Shown here: positions 1-10,513 of the stretch, in pieces
How positions within the stretch are numbered: position 1 is the stretch's first letter
Layout: every line of letters starts with the position of its first letter
NCBI GenBank assembly: GCA_016297005.1
Contig: JAEDHK010000003.1
Location: forward strand, 140,439-204,438
DNA: 64,000 bases
Origin: Clostridia bacterium
GTDB lineage: Bacteria; Bacillota; Clostridia; Christensenellales; DTU072
Direction: 5' to 3'
Translations under genes and position numbers: made by a program
The notes under the pieces: generated by a model
Told to the model about the DNA's origin: nothing
The model's input: the letters and a program-made list of their open reading frames with translations, nothing else
Database searches by the model: none

Positions 1-3000
1 GACGAACGATAAGGCGGTCGCAGGTACAACAGCCGTTTTTATCTGACAACTGTCAAATATGTTTTCGCCGATATTTACCGTGCCGTTTGGTATGGTTACG
101 TCAGCCAGAACAACGCAATCGGAAAATGCGGACGCACCGATGGTTTCTACCGCGTCGGGAATGACAAGGCTCGGCAACTTTGCGCATTCTGAAAAGGCGT
201 TTGCACCGATATAATTAAGCATGCTGCCGTCCCCAAAGGATAACGAATTCATTTCTCCGCATCCGTCAAACGCGTGATTGCCAATGTTTGTCACCGACGA
301 GGGAACGGAAACGGATAAAAGATTGGTACAGGATGAAAAAGCATACTGCCCGACGGTTTCGAGAACGCTGCCCGTTTCGGCAGAGAATCCGGTTATGTTT
401 TGACAACCCAAGAAGCAATAATCGCCGATCGAGTTCACAGTCGCCGGTAAAACAAGATTGTCGACCGATCTGCCGTCAATATAAAGATTATGAGCTTTAT
501 TCAGCGGATTGGCTTCGGCGTCGGCAAAAATAAGAGAACACCAAGAAGCAATATTGCCGGTATAATACACCGCCGTCAGCCCGGAACAGTTTTTGAACGC
601 CTTTTCCCCGACGGAAAGAACGGACGCTGGAATTGTAACGGACGTCAAAGCGTCATAAGAAGCAAAAGCGTATTTTTTAATCTCGGTCGCCGATTGCAGT
701 ACGGCGGAAGTCAGCTTTTCGCCGTCAACAAATAACGACTCGGCAAAACGTAACGGATTAGAAAACTCGTTTCCGAACGTAATACCGCACCATGCGTCCG
801 TATTTCCGCCGAAATAAACTTTTTTCAAAACGGCACAATTCTTAAACGCGTCGTTTCCGATCGTTTTTATGCTTCCCGGCATTCTGACAGTGACAAAAGC
901 AGCTCCGTCAAAGCATTCCGCTTCGATCGCGGTAACGAGAACCATTATTTCGTCGATATATTCTTTAATCTCGCATTCCGTTTCGGTTTTTTCGTTATAT
1001 CCGACGACGGTAGCATAGTAATCGTCGATTGCGTAGTTAACGCGGTAAATAACGCCGTCCAACTCGTAGAGCGAACCGTCTGCAATCGTATTTATCGAAG
1101 TTGTAGACGTCGAAATCGTTCTGATAGAACCCATCCAGAAAGCGCCGCATTCGATCGACGCCCAATCGTCCGCCGTACCGGCAAACGACAAAGAGGATAA
1201 CGAAGCGCAAGAAGCAAACGCCCGAGCGCCGATCGTACTTACGGATGCGGGCAAAGCTACCGAAGTCAACGAAGAACAACCGAAAAAGGCATAGTCTCCA
1301 ATACTGACCAAAGTGGTCGGCAAAGTTATCTGACGAAGATCGGAGCACTTATAAAAAGCATAATCTCTGATCCCGACGACGGTAAACGGATTGCCGTTAT
1401 TAACGATCGTAGAAGGAATTTCATACACGCCCGCATGTTTATTCGGGTAAGAAACAAGTTCTGCATATCTTTTATCGTTTTCCGTATAATAACGGAATAG
1501 CACTCCGGAAACCGAAGTATAACCGCTCGAACCGTTATTTGTCTGCACGGTAAAAGACGTCAACGAAGAACATCCGGCAAAAGCTCCTTCCTCGATCGAC
1601 TCAACGGAAGAAGGCAAAATAAATTTTGTAATCCCGTTACAATTCATAAACGCATTACGACGAATGATTAATAATTCTTCGCCCAAAAATTCCACAGCGC
1701 CGATACGGGTGTTGTTTATGAACGCGTCGTTGGATATTTCGGTCGTCTTCGCGGGAATGTAAACGGTGTTTTGGATACCGTTATACTTCATCAGGACGGA
1801 ACCCAGAAAGACCATTACGTCCTGATCTTCAATAACGCTCGAATAAGCGAAAGCGTCGTTACCCACGCTGGAAAGCGCGCTTTCATTGATACCCAGTACG
1901 CTCAGCATGCGACAACCGTAAAAAGCGCTTTTCCCGATCTCCGATATAGGTGCGGTATCGTTGATGAAAGTTGCAAGTGAAGAACACCCCATAAATGCTT
2001 CGTCCGAAATATTCAGCAAATAACTCTCGCCGAAAAAGCGTACGGAAACAAGTTCTTTGCAATTATAAAACGCTCTTACCGGTATCTCCACCAGACGACT
2101 TTTCTCTGCAAAATAAACGGCATAGACGTCCGATTCGGCAAACGCTTTTTCTCCGATATGCTCTATCTGATCGGAAAGATAAAAAGTGAGTAGGATCTCG
2201 TCGGTCTTTTTCTTTACGCCGCAAAAAGCTTCTTCTCCGATATAAGCGAGATTGTTGCAGGCGCGGAAATTGAAATCCACAGCCTGTTCGCAGCGATAGA
2301 ACGCCCGTTTTTCGATCGTTTGCAGATTATTGAACGTCGTTGCGAAAAACACCTTTTCGAGACTGCTTTCCGCAAAAGCGTTCTCCCCTATCGTCAAACA
2401 GCTCTCCGGGATATAAACGTAACGGATCTTCGAGTTTCCGTAAAACGCATACGGATTGACAAGGGTAATAGAGTTGGGGACGTGAACCGTCTCGTTGGTT
2501 CCGATATACGCATAAAATATCTTGTTGATGATAATGCTATCGTCCGGATAATACTTTCTCCAATAAGAATTGTCAAACGCCGTATAATGAACTTTCGCAA
2601 GGTAGGTCGATTCGGAAAAATCGAATTCTTTCAGCGATACGCAATCGGCAAAAGCGCTTCGTCCGATTTCCGTAACGTTTCTTCCGACCTTAACTTTCTC
2701 TAAATCGGTGCAACCGTATAAGCAGTAATCCGGAATCGATGAAACAACGTTGTTGAAATACAAGACGCGAAGATAACCGTTGCCTTCAAAGGCACCCTCG
2801 GCTATATATTTGATTTCGTCCGATAATCTGTACTCTGCGGAAAAGCCGTTATACTTTATCAAGAAAGATCCGAGCGTTGCGCTCCGTGTGGTAACGCCGT
2901 TCAGCCACGTGGTACCTGAAAACGCGTTTCTGCCGATCGACCTTATCGAATCGGGCAAAGAGAAGTAAACGATATCTTTATTCAAAAAAGCTTCCTCTCC

Positions 3001-6000
3001 GATAGACGTCACCTTAACACCGCGATAAGCAGCGGGAACGGTAACGTACCTATCGGTTCCGGCATAGCCGGTCACTTCATAACCGTTTTCGGTCAATTTA
3101 TAAATCAGGCCGTCCGTTTCTTGTGCGCTCGCGTCGTATTTAGCGTAAAATAGGGTATCTGCAGAAAGCACCATCGGGAATTCGGCCAAAACGGTACGTC
3201 CTTCGTCGACGTACCATCCTTTGAAAACGGCGCCACCCACAACCTCGGTCGGTGCCGATAAGACGTAATAACCGTTTCCGGTTACATTTCCGTCAAAATC
3301 ATAGGCGTAAGAAGCGCTTTGAGAATCGAAAACATAGCTTTCGCCGTTAATATACACCGTTCCTGAATCTGAAAACGCGTTGTCCGGAACGCTAAGATTC
3401 GAGGTAAATACCGCCGCAAAGAGTTTCGGACAAGACGCAAAGGCATGCTCCCCGATTGTTTCAAGATTAACTGGGAATATCACTTCGAGAACAGATTCAC
3501 ATCCGTAAAACGCATATGAAAGAATGGTCGTCAGCTGAGAATCGACGCCGAAAACCAATTTTTCCATTGAAATACAATTTTTGAAAACGTAATCGGCAAT
3601 AACATAAACATTGTCCGGGATGACGACTACCTCGTCGATACCGTTATACGCAAACAAAACTCCGCCGATAATAACGAACTCTTCGCTACCAAGCAACAAT
3701 TCGTCTCCGAAAAAGGGATACAACCCGACGTCCTTTATATTGGTCCGGTCCGTAAACTCGACGGAAGAAAGTTTTTCGCAATAAGCAAAGGCGTATGAGC
3801 CGATCTTTTTTAAACCTTCGCCGATCGTTAGGCTCCGTAAATTATCGCAATCGTAAAAAGCGTATTCGCCGATAGCGGTTACCGCGTCGGGCAGTACGAC
3901 ACTCTCGATCGTTTTGTTGCCTCTGAAAGCGTTTTTATCAATCGACGTAACGGAGGCGTTATTGATAACATTCGGAACAACGATATCGACGTTTGTTCCG
4001 CGATAACCGGTTATAGTAACCGTCTGAGATCCTCCCTCCGTTACCATCGCATATCCGAAATCTTCGTAATAAGGACGATACTCCGCATGACCCTCGGTAT
4101 CGTTATATTGACGTCTTTCTATTGCGGAAAAAGCACTCCCGTTCAAACATACGTCGAGGGAAGAAGCCGTTCCCTGATCGAGATAAAAACACTGTGGCAA
4201 GAAGCTTTCGTGCGTAACGGGATCGGTGAAAGCGTCGTTATCCAGCGTAACGAGAATACAATTCAATCGGAAAGAACGCAAGGTGGGACACACTACGCTC
4301 CCGCTCTCGAAACTGATCGAGTTGTTTTTACTTTCGAACGCGACTTCATACAAAGAAACATAACTGAACGCTCCTGTGCACACGACGCGCGTACCGGAGT
4401 TGATAATAATAACGCCGTTTGACGTACCGGGGAACTTAGCGGGGAAAGCGTACAAATAATAATACGACATAGCGTCCCTTTTCCCATACAGTCCGCCGTT
4501 TGCACGATCGACCGTAAAATAGTCGTTTTCCAGATCGATATTTTTTAAAGAAACACAATCGGAGAATAAACCCTTGCCAATAGAAGATACGCTACTCGGC
4601 AGGGTAATCGATTCGAGACGATAGTTCCGCTCGAAACAATTTTCTCCAATCGTCGTCAACGATGATGTTGTCTTAAAACCGTATGAAGCAACGGAAACTG
4701 CGCCGGCAAAAGCCCTGTTTCCTATCGCCTTTACGGAATCCGGTACGGCGAACGAAGTCAACGCCGAGCACTCGCCGAAAGCATAATCGCCGATCGTCAG
4801 AATCGTATCCGGCAAGGTAACGGAATAAAGATTCTTCGCGCCGTAAAAAGCATAATCTGCGATCGACGTAATCGGCAATCTCTTGCTTTCCACCGTATAA
4901 TAATTCGCCTTTTTACCGGTCGGATAAGAATATAAAGTCTTCAAGTCTATGGAATAAAGGGAGTCGTTATTGATTCTGAAAACAGTGTTGTTATTGGCAA
5001 CGAAAAATCTTTCCGCGCCGTTATCGGCAAACGGATGCCCCAAAAGACCGAGAATCATCGTTTTATTTTGCGGAACAAAACAAGAATAATTCCGCGTGTG
5101 ATCGGTTCTGTTTTCTTCCGCAAAAAGGCTCGTGCCATTAACTGTCAGACCGTTCATTCTCGTAAAGTATTGGAAACGAGGCTTTACCCTGCTCTCTTCG
5201 GTGAGAAGAATAAAGGCGTTATCTTTCAGGTAATAATATTTACCGGCTTCCAATATGGTATCGACGGCAAAGTTCTCCTGCAAATAAAAGTCCCCGCTTT
5301 GAATGATCATATTCTTTCTCAGGTAGTACTTCTTCACTGCATCGAAAATAACGTCGGACGTCAAAACAAAACCGCTCTCCCTCCGTTCATAGTACGTTCC
5401 GGCAGGAACGGCGTCTCCCGGGTTGACGCTCTCCGGCAAAAAGATCAGATAAGAACCGCCTTGATCCAGAACGGAATACTTATGGTAATACGTCACGTTA
5501 TCCGACGCGTATTGATCCGTTGTTTCAAATAAATAATTTCCTTCAAGACAATAACATTCCCCTGCAAGAGATTCTCCCGTCGCCACGGAGATCGGAACGA
5601 AAACGTACCGCATTCCATCGGAAAAAGAGGCGTTGGTAGGAATGGCAATTATATCATCGTTTCCTGTGTAATCAACGATATAATAACCTTCTTTATCTAC
5701 GCCGCCCGAAAGATCAACGTAACGGATGTCGATTCCTTGAGAACCGGTTTGGACAGGGATGTATTTTGCATAAAAAGTGGTCTCCGCCGTCAGAACGTAC
5801 GGAAAGTCGACTCTGACTTCCTCGTTACCGTGCTTAACGTACCAATATAAAAAGATGTCGGAAGATACCCTTCTTACGTCGTCCGGCGCGGAGATACCTT
5901 CCGTTGCTTCGGCCACTTTCCAGTTAACGTCGTAAGAATACCATTCCCCCTCCACGTACTTATAATAAACGAACGTTGCGTTAACGTAGTCTTTGTCGAA

Positions 6001-6801
6001 TACGGCATAAAACTTCAATCCGTCAGAGTCTACGTTCTTCATTGCTTCTCTGTCGGACCAACGTCCGTTACTATACCCTTCCACAATGGGAATAGCCGGA
6101 GCGAAGTCGAACGCGTCGCCGCCGCGGCGCACCATTGCGCTCGCCAGGTACCTTTCTTCATCGCCGACGGTATAATAATAATCGACCGAATAATAATCGG
6201 GCGCATAACTTGCCACGAGCGTCACGTCGGAGGTAAAAACGAAAGAAGTGACGATAGCTCCCGTCTCGTTGTTCTTCCAACCGATAAATTGATATCCTTC
6301 CCTCGACTCGAGGTTAGGCACCGCGGCGATCTGTCCCGATTTTAGATATTGGACGTCGCCGAGCCTGTTTCCTTCCCAATCCAAAAAAGTAACCCGAAAA
6401 CTATCTTCAACGTTTCTGTACAGTTTCAGTTTGAATTGTATCGTGAATTTGCCGTAATAAAGAGTTATGGAATGCGTCCCGGCAACGGACAACTTCGCCT
6501 TATCTTCCGCACGGATCATCGATCCCGAAACGGGTATTTGCACAGGTTCGCTTTCTTCGGAATTATATTTCACGGAAAGTTTAATCGAAGAGAGGGAAAA
6601 ATCGTCCAGCAAAAATCCCGTTTGTTCCAAGATTTCGGGATCGACGACTTCGATGGACGCTATATCGGAATAGTTCACTTCGATCTTTTCTTCTTCGGGA
6701 GTTTTGTCTTCATCGTTTTCCTTTTGAGAACAAGAACAAAATGAAAAAACAAGGGCAAGCAAAAAGATCGTCAGAAAAATTTTTTTACCGCTTTTCAACA
6801 T
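1..6801 (-). CDS. giant BspA-like leucine-rich-repeat lipoprotein (partial, C-terminus beyond left edge)
   Basis: The reverse frame starts at an ATG at 6801 and stays open wherever I checked it to base 1, giving at least 2,267 residues with no stop. The N-terminus is a lipoprotein signal: two Lys, a hydrophobic run, then a Cys within FSFCSCSQ, followed by an acidic Lys/Glu-rich linker. Residues of about 40-400 hold beta-rich modules with two or three InlB-like (Listeria-Bacteroides) repeats, recognisable by GYQFIGWKN and later GWYVDEG. From about residue 600 onward the protein is mainly LRR_5/BspA units of the form SIGxxAFxxCxxLxSVxIP, still repeating at the window edge. Such proteins are exported and act in adhesion or host contact in gut and oral bacteria (family knowledge). 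The ATG is preceded at short distance by a weak GGATGG ribosome binding site. It is a single-gene unit with its own promoter. Fold and surface location are well supported; the ligand is unknown. Confidence 0.88.
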   Translation of the reverse strand, partial: MLKSGKKIFLTIFLLALVFSFCSCSQKENDEDKTPEEEKIEVNYSDIASIEVVDPEILEQTGFLLDDFSLSSIKLSVKYNSEESEPVQIPVSGSMIRAEDKAKLSVAGTHSITLYYGKFTIQFKLKLYRNVEDSFRVTFLDWEGNRLGDVQYLKSGQIAAVPNLESREGYQFIGWKNNETGAIVTSFVFTSDVTLVASYAPDYYSVDYYYTVGDEERYLASAMVRRGGDAFDFAPAIPIVEGYSNGRWSDREAMKNVDSDGLKFYAVFDKDYVNATFVYYKYVEGEWYSYDVNWKVAEATEGISAPDDVRRVSSDIFLYWYVKHGNEEVRVDFPYVLTAETTFYAKYIPVQTGSQGIDIRYVDLSGGVDKEGYYIVDYTGNDDIIAIPTNASFSDGMRYVFVPISVATGESLAGECYCLEGNYLFETTDQYASDNVTYYHKYSVLDQGGSYLIFLPESVNPGDAVPAGTYYERRESGFVLTSDVIFDAVKKYYLRKNMIIQSGDFYLQENFAVDTILEAGKYYYLKDNAFILLTEESRVKPRFQYFTRMNGLTVNGTSLFAEENRTDHTRNYSCFVPQNKTMILGLLGHPFADNGAERFFVANNNTVFRINNDSLYSIDLKTLYSYPTGKKANYYTVESKRLPITSIADYAFYGAKNLYSVTLPDTILTIGDYAFGECSALTSFAVPDSVKAIGNRAFAGAVSVASYGFKTTSSLTTIGENCFERNYRLESITLPSSVSSIGKGLFSDCVSLKNIDLENDYFTVDRANGGLYGKRDAMSYYYLYAFPAKFPGTSNGVIIINSGTRVVCTGAFSYVSLYEVAFESKNNSISFESGSVVCPTLRSFRLNCILVTLDNDAFTDPVTHESFLPQCFYLDQGTASSLDVCLNGSAFSAIERRQYNDTEGHAEYRPYYEDFGYAMVTEGGSQTVTITGYRGTNVDIVVPNVINNASVTSIDKNAFRGNKTIESVVLPDAVTAIGEYAFYDCDNLRSLTIGEGLKKIGSYAFAYCEKLSSVEFTDRTNIKDVGLYPFFGDELLLGSEEFVIIGGVLFAYNGIDEVVVIPDNVYVIADYVFKNCISMEKLVFGVDSQLTTILSYAFYGCESVLEVIFPVNLETIGEHAFASCPKLFAAVFTSNLSVPDNAFSDSGTVYINGESYVFDSQSASYAYDFDGNVTGNGYYVLSAPTEVVGGAVFKGWYVDEGRTVLAEFPMVLSADTLFYAKYDASAQETDGLIYKLTENGYEVTGYAGTDRYVTVPAAYRGVKVTSIGEEAFLNKDIVYFSLPDSIRSIGRNAFSGTTWLNGVTTRSATLGSFLIKYNGFSAEYRLSDEIKYIAEGAFEGNGYLRVLYFNNVVSSIPDYCLYGCTDLEKVKVGRNVTEIGRSAFADCVSLKEFDFSESTYLAKVHYTAFDNSYWRKYYPDDSIIINKIFYAYIGTNETVHVPNSITLVNPYAFYGNSKIRYVYIPESCLTIGENAFAESSLEKVFFATTFNNLQTIEKRAFYRCEQAVDFNFRACNNLAYIGEEAFCGVKKKTDEILLTFYLSDQIEHIGEKAFAESDVYAVYFAEKSRLVEIPVRAFYNCKELVSVRFFGESYLLNISDEAFMGCSSLATFINDTAPISEIGKSAFYGCRMLSVLGINESALSSVGNDAFAYSSVIEDQDVMVFLGSVLMKYNGIQNTVYIPAKTTEISNDAFINNTRIGAVEFLGEELLIIRRNAFMNCNGITKFILPSSVESIEEGAFAGCSSLTSFTVQTNNGSSGYTSVSGVLFRYYTENDKRYAELVSYPNKHAGVYEIPSTIVNNGNPFTVVGIRDYAFYKCSDLRQITLPTTLVSIGDYAFFGCSSLTSVALPASVSTIGARAFASCASLSSLSFAGTADDWASIECGAFWMGSIRTISTSTTSINTIADGSLYELDGVIYRVNYAIDDYYATVVGYNEKTETECEIKEYIDEIMVLVTAIEAECFDGAAFVTVRMPGSIKTIGNDAFKNCAVLKKVYFGGNTDAWCGITFGNEFSNPLRFAESLFVDGEKLTSAVLQSATEIKKYAFASYDALTSVTIPASVLSVGEKAFKNCSGLTAVYYTGNIASWCSLIFADAEANPLNKAHNLYIDGRSVDNLVLPATVNSIGDYCFLGCQNITGFSAETGSVLETVGQYAFSSCTNLLSVSVPSSVTNIGNHAFDGCGEMNSLSFGDGSMLNYIGANAFSECAKLPSLVIPDAVETIGASAFSDCVVLADVTIPNGTVNIGENIFDSCQIKTAVVPATALSFV

Positions 6802-6833
6802 AGCAATGAACCATCCAATTTGTTATTATTATA

Positions 6834-6862
6834 ATAATAACACATGGTTTTTGAAAACGCAA
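6834..6862 (-). promoter_or_regulatory. candidate sigma-A promoter of the LRR lipoprotein gene
   Basis: On the minus strand TTGCGT (6857-6862) is followed after 17 bases by TATTAT (6834-6839), about 33 bases upstream of the ATG. The AT-rich run offers other -10 registers, so the exact site is uncertain. Confidence 0.45.
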
Positions 6863-6894
6863 TACCTAATTTATGTTAAATAGCTGATTATTAG

Positions 6895-8862
6895 TTAATT
6901 AAGACTCACGTCAACAAGCGAAAAACTTTTTATTTCTTCCCAAAGAAGCGGAGCGATCCGATCAATATCGATTTTTTCCGAAATAAGAGAGGCTTGTTTT
7001 AAAACGCGGACGTTCAGACCGTCAAGAGAACCGGCGCCCGATTGATCAAGGCCAAAGATATCGCCGCCCCCACGCAACTCAAAGTCTTTTTCGGCGATCT
7101 CGAATCCGCTTTGACATCTGACCAGAGTACGAAGCCCCTCGGAAGGCGCGCTTTCCGTATACAGAAAGCAAAACCCGTCTTTATCGCCCCGCCCGATACG
7201 TCCTCTCAATTGGTGTAAGGTCGCCAACCCGAATCTCTCCGCGTCGAAGATTACCATGGTCGTAGCGTTCGGCACGTCGATACCGACTTCGATTACCGTA
7301 GTGGATAAAAGCACCTTCGTTTCGTTTTTGTAAAAAGACTCCAGAACTGCCTGTTTTTCTTCCCCTTTCAGCCTTCCGTGGACCACACCGATCCACTCTT
7401 TCGGAAAATACGCAAGGAGCTCTTTATAGAGAGTCTCAACAGAATCGCTTTCGTTCCCTTCGTTATCGAATATTCTCGGCGCTACGATATAAGCCTGCTG
7501 ACCGGCGTCGCAAACCGATCTGACGTAATTTAGCATACCGTCGCGTTTCTCAGGCATAATGATTCTGGTCTTAACGGCACTCTTTCTCGGTCGATCAATG
7601 GTCAAAAATTCGATTTCTCCGTAGAGGATCAACCGCAAAGAACGAGGAATCGGAGTCGCGCTCATCGTAAGTACGGCAACGTCGCTCCCCTTCTCGATAA
7701 GGCGCGTTCTTTGCGCCACGCCGAATCGATGTTGTTCGTCCGTAACGATCAAACCGAGATCGGGAAAAATAAGTCCCTCATTCAATAAAGAATGTGTTCC
7801 GATAAGTATATCGATTTCGCCATTTTTAAGCAATTTATAGTATAATTCTTTTTCTGATTTTTTTGTAGAACCACACAAAAACGCACATCGTATTTCCAGC
7901 GGAGAAAACAGTTTTTTAATAAAAGAAAAATGTTGTCTCGCAAGGATTTCCGTCGGTGCCATAAATGCTGTTTTGTATCCGTTTTTTATGACGAAATAAC
8001 ATAGCAGAACGGCGACGATCGTCTTACCGCTCCCGACGTCTCCGCATAAAATTGCGTTCGTATCTTTGCCCGAAAGAAGTGAGGCTGTCAATTTATCGAG
8101 TGCTTCGCGTTGCGTTTTGGATAACGTAAAAGGCAATCTGTCCAGGATTTTTGAAAAATCTATATAACGGTATTTTTTATTCTCTTTAGGCGGTAAAGTG
8201 TGCTTTTTAATATATTTCAGGGCGCATATCCGCTTTGTTACGTTTTCTATCACAACCCGATCTTTATAACTTGTAACCGGCAAAGAACTCGGAAAATGCA
8301 ACTTATAAAGCGATTCTTCATAAGACGGCAGTCCGAAAGAGCTTTCCAATTCGGACGAAATGACGCTTTCCCCTTTAAAGTAAGGAAAAGCCTCTTTCAC
8401 GACGTTGGAGTATACCAATTGCGCGATCAGTCCTTTCGTACGATAAATCGGATGAATTCCTACTAATTTTTTACCGCCGGCAATATCGACTTTCGGGTTA
8501 ATCAAAACTAGCTGTTTTCCCTTTTTTATCTTTCCGTAAAATGCGTATTTTTTGCCAATTTCCAATATTTTTGAAAAATAAGTCTGGTTGTAAAATTTGA
8601 TGATTATTTCATCATTACCACATAACGCTTTCGCGCGCAAAACAGTAACTTTGTTGTATTTAAACGGTTTGCTTATTTCAATCAGATCGCCGTAAAAAGC
8701 ACAAACGTCGCCGTCCCGGCATTCTTCCAAAGAAAAAGCCGCGTCCATATCGACGTAGCTCTTCGGTAATGTGCAAATTAAATCGGAAACGGTAAAAATA
8801 CCTAATTCGTGGAACTTCTTTTCTAAAGCAGGTCCGACGCCTTTTACCGTTGCTATCTTCAT
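6895..8862 (-). CDS. recG: ATP-dependent DNA helicase RecG
   Basis: 655 residues, close to the usual 680-690. RecG remodels stalled replication forks and Holliday junctions. An N-terminal wedge/OB domain (GVGPALEKKFHELG, and later a FYGDLIEI-type OB strand) is followed by a superfamily 2 helicase core: Walker A GDVGSGKT, DEQH box in VTDEQHRFGVAQR, motif III TMSATPIPR, and the C-terminal QLRGRIGRGDKDGFC motif. The start is set at 8862, where the ATG overlaps the stop of yloV by 4 bases (ATGA); a longer frame to 8922 would lie inside yloV and adds a non-conserved tail. It is the last gene of the asp23-yloV-recG group, an arrangement well known in Bacillota. No clear terminator is visible after it. 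Confidence 0.96.
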   Translation of the reverse strand: MKIATVKGVGPALEKKFHELGIFTVSDLICTLPKSYVDMDAAFSLEECRDGDVCAFYGDLIEISKPFKYNKVTVLRAKALCGNDEIIIKFYNQTYFSKILEIGKKYAFYGKIKKGKQLVLINPKVDIAGGKKLVGIHPIYRTKGLIAQLVYSNVVKEAFPYFKGESVISSELESSFGLPSYEESLYKLHFPSSLPVTSYKDRVVIENVTKRICALKYIKKHTLPPKENKKYRYIDFSKILDRLPFTLSKTQREALDKLTASLLSGKDTNAILCGDVGSGKTIVAVLLCYFVIKNGYKTAFMAPTEILARQHFSFIKKLFSPLEIRCAFLCGSTKKSEKELYYKLLKNGEIDILIGTHSLLNEGLIFPDLGLIVTDEQHRFGVAQRTRLIEKGSDVAVLTMSATPIPRSLRLILYGEIEFLTIDRPRKSAVKTRIIMPEKRDGMLNYVRSVCDAGQQAYIVAPRIFDNEGNESDSVETLYKELLAYFPKEWIGVVHGRLKGEEKQAVLESFYKNETKVLLSTTVIEVGIDVPNATTMVIFDAERFGLATLHQLRGRIGRGDKDGFCFLYTESAPSEGLRTLVRCQSGFEIAEKDFELRGGGDIFGLDQSGAGSLDGLNVRVLKQASLISEKIDIDRIAPLLWEEIKSFSLVDVSLN

Positions 8863-10481
8863 GCGATACTGATAAAGTAATCGTAATGCGGTTGACCGCC
8901 GTTGATGCAATGGACGTCGCAATCGGGAAGTAATTCTTCCACTTTTTCAGTAAGTTCCGAGGCCGACACTTCCGTAACGCTTGCTCCGTAATACAGGTCG
9001 ACAACGCAAATATCGTCCGGAGAATACTTTTTCAGAACGTCGAGTACAACGTCGTCCACGTCGTCGCCTCTCGCAATGATGTTACCGCTGAGAGCAATAA
9101 TATCGCCCGTTTTCACTTTAAAACCGTCCGCTTCTGCGTCCTTGACGGCATGCGTGATCTCTACGGAAGTCATTTCTTCAAGGATATCGGACATATTGTT
9201 CTTGTTTATCTCCACGTCGCCTTCCGGGTCAAACGCCGTCAAAGCGGCAATGCCTTGCAAAACGTCTCTGGTCGGGATGATAACGAGATTACAATCTACG
9301 ATCTCCACAACTCGTTCGCAAGCAAGAATTATGTTTTTATTGTTGGGCAAAATATAAACGGTATCTGCATTTACCTTTCGGACGTTGCTTGCTATATCGT
9401 CGACGCTGGGGTTCATTGTTTGCCCCCCTTCCATGACTTTTGCGCCAAATTCGTTAAATATCTTCTTAAACCCGTCTCCCGTACAGATCGACAAGACGCC
9501 CACTTCCACGTGTTCCGTGACGTCGTTTGCGTGTATTCTTCGGTATTGTTCGCGCATGTTTTCGATCTTCATATTGTCAAGATCTCCCAATTTTAAGGCA
9601 TATTCAAGCGCAACGTTAGGCGTATTCGTGTGAACGTGAACCTTCACGGCGGACAAGTCGCCGACAACCAGAACACAATCGCCGATCTTACATAGTTTAT
9701 CCCGCAATTTATCGATATCGGCCATTGTGGTTTGCTTCTTCAAGTTGACGATAAAATATTCCGTACAATAAGAAAACGTGATGTTTTCATAATCGTTTTC
9801 GTCTACGGACGCGGCGGAAATAGCTTGTTGCGGCAACTGTTCTTCCGATTCCGGTTCTTTCATCTCCACACCGGCAAGAGCATTATACATCCCTTGCAAA
9901 ATATAGATCAATCCCTGACCGCCGCTGTCTACAACACCGGCTTTTGCAAGAACGGGAAGCATCCTTGGCGTATCGGCAAGTACTTCTTCCCCTCTTTTGA
10001 TTATTTTTGAGAAAAAATCAATAAAATCGGGCGTACGTCTCGCCGATCTTTCCGCATAATCGCTGATCAAGCGGATAACGGTCAATATGGTACCCTCTTT
10101 GGGATTAACGACGGCGTCGTACGCTTTTTGAGAACCGGCGCAAAGAGCCGCGGCAAAGACTTTCGTCGTAATCGTTTTTTCCTTGGAAAGCGTATCCGTA
10201 ATACCCTTTAAAATCTGACTCAGAATAACGCCGCTGTTCCCGCGCGCGCCTTTCAGCGCGCCTTTTGCTATTGCGGCGCACACCGTTCTGGCGTCTCCGT
10301 CATTCACTACGTCCATTTCTTTGACAGTGGACGTCATTGTCAGACTCATATTGGTACCGGTGTCTCCATCGGGAACAGGAAATACGTTAAGATTATCAAC
10401 GTATTGTCTATTTATCGATAAATTCAGTTTTCCGCCCCGAATAATTTCTTTTATATCGGCGACATTGAGAACCTTTTTCAT
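8859..10481 (-). CDS. yloV: DAK2/DegV-fusion kinase-like protein YloV (FakA family)
   Basis: 540 residues. The N-terminal DhaL/DAK2 domain carries the nucleotide/Mg-binding motif NVFPVPDGDTGTNM and the Gly-rich stretch KGALKGARGNSGVILSQIL; the C-terminal half resembles the middle and C-terminal FakA domains. In Staphylococcus FakA phosphorylates fatty acids bound to FakB (DegV) partners; no fakB/degV gene lies in this window. The gene sits 32 bases after the Asp23-like gene, has a GAGG ribosome binding site and overlaps recG by 4 bases, so the three are almost certainly co-transcribed. The assignment to the YloV family is firm; fatty-acid kinase activity is inferred from family. Confidence 0.9.
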   Translation of the reverse strand: MKKVLNVADIKEIIRGGKLNLSINRQYVDNLNVFPVPDGDTGTNMSLTMTSTVKEMDVVNDGDARTVCAAIAKGALKGARGNSGVILSQILKGITDTLSKEKTITTKVFAAALCAGSQKAYDAVVNPKEGTILTVIRLISDYAERSARRTPDFIDFFSKIIKRGEEVLADTPRMLPVLAKAGVVDSGGQGLIYILQGMYNALAGVEMKEPESEEQLPQQAISAASVDENDYENITFSYCTEYFIVNLKKQTTMADIDKLRDKLCKIGDCVLVVGDLSAVKVHVHTNTPNVALEYALKLGDLDNMKIENMREQYRRIHANDVTEHVEVGVLSICTGDGFKKIFNEFGAKVMEGGQTMNPSVDDIASNVRKVNADTVYILPNNKNIILACERVVEIVDCNLVIIPTRDVLQGIAALTAFDPEGDVEINKNNMSDILEEMTSVEITHAVKDAEADGFKVKTGDIIALSGNIIARGDDVDDVVLDVLKKYSPDDICVVDLYYGASVTEVSASELTEKVEELLPDCDVHCINGGQPHYDYFISIA

Positions 10482-10513
10482 TTTTCCTCACTCAAACATA
10501 TAGCCCGGTCGTT

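Noticed and set aside
288..6744. Many short open frames on the plus strand and in other frames
   Set aside because: All lie opposite or out of frame with the continuous LRR lipoprotein frame, lack ribosome sites and give low-complexity proteins.
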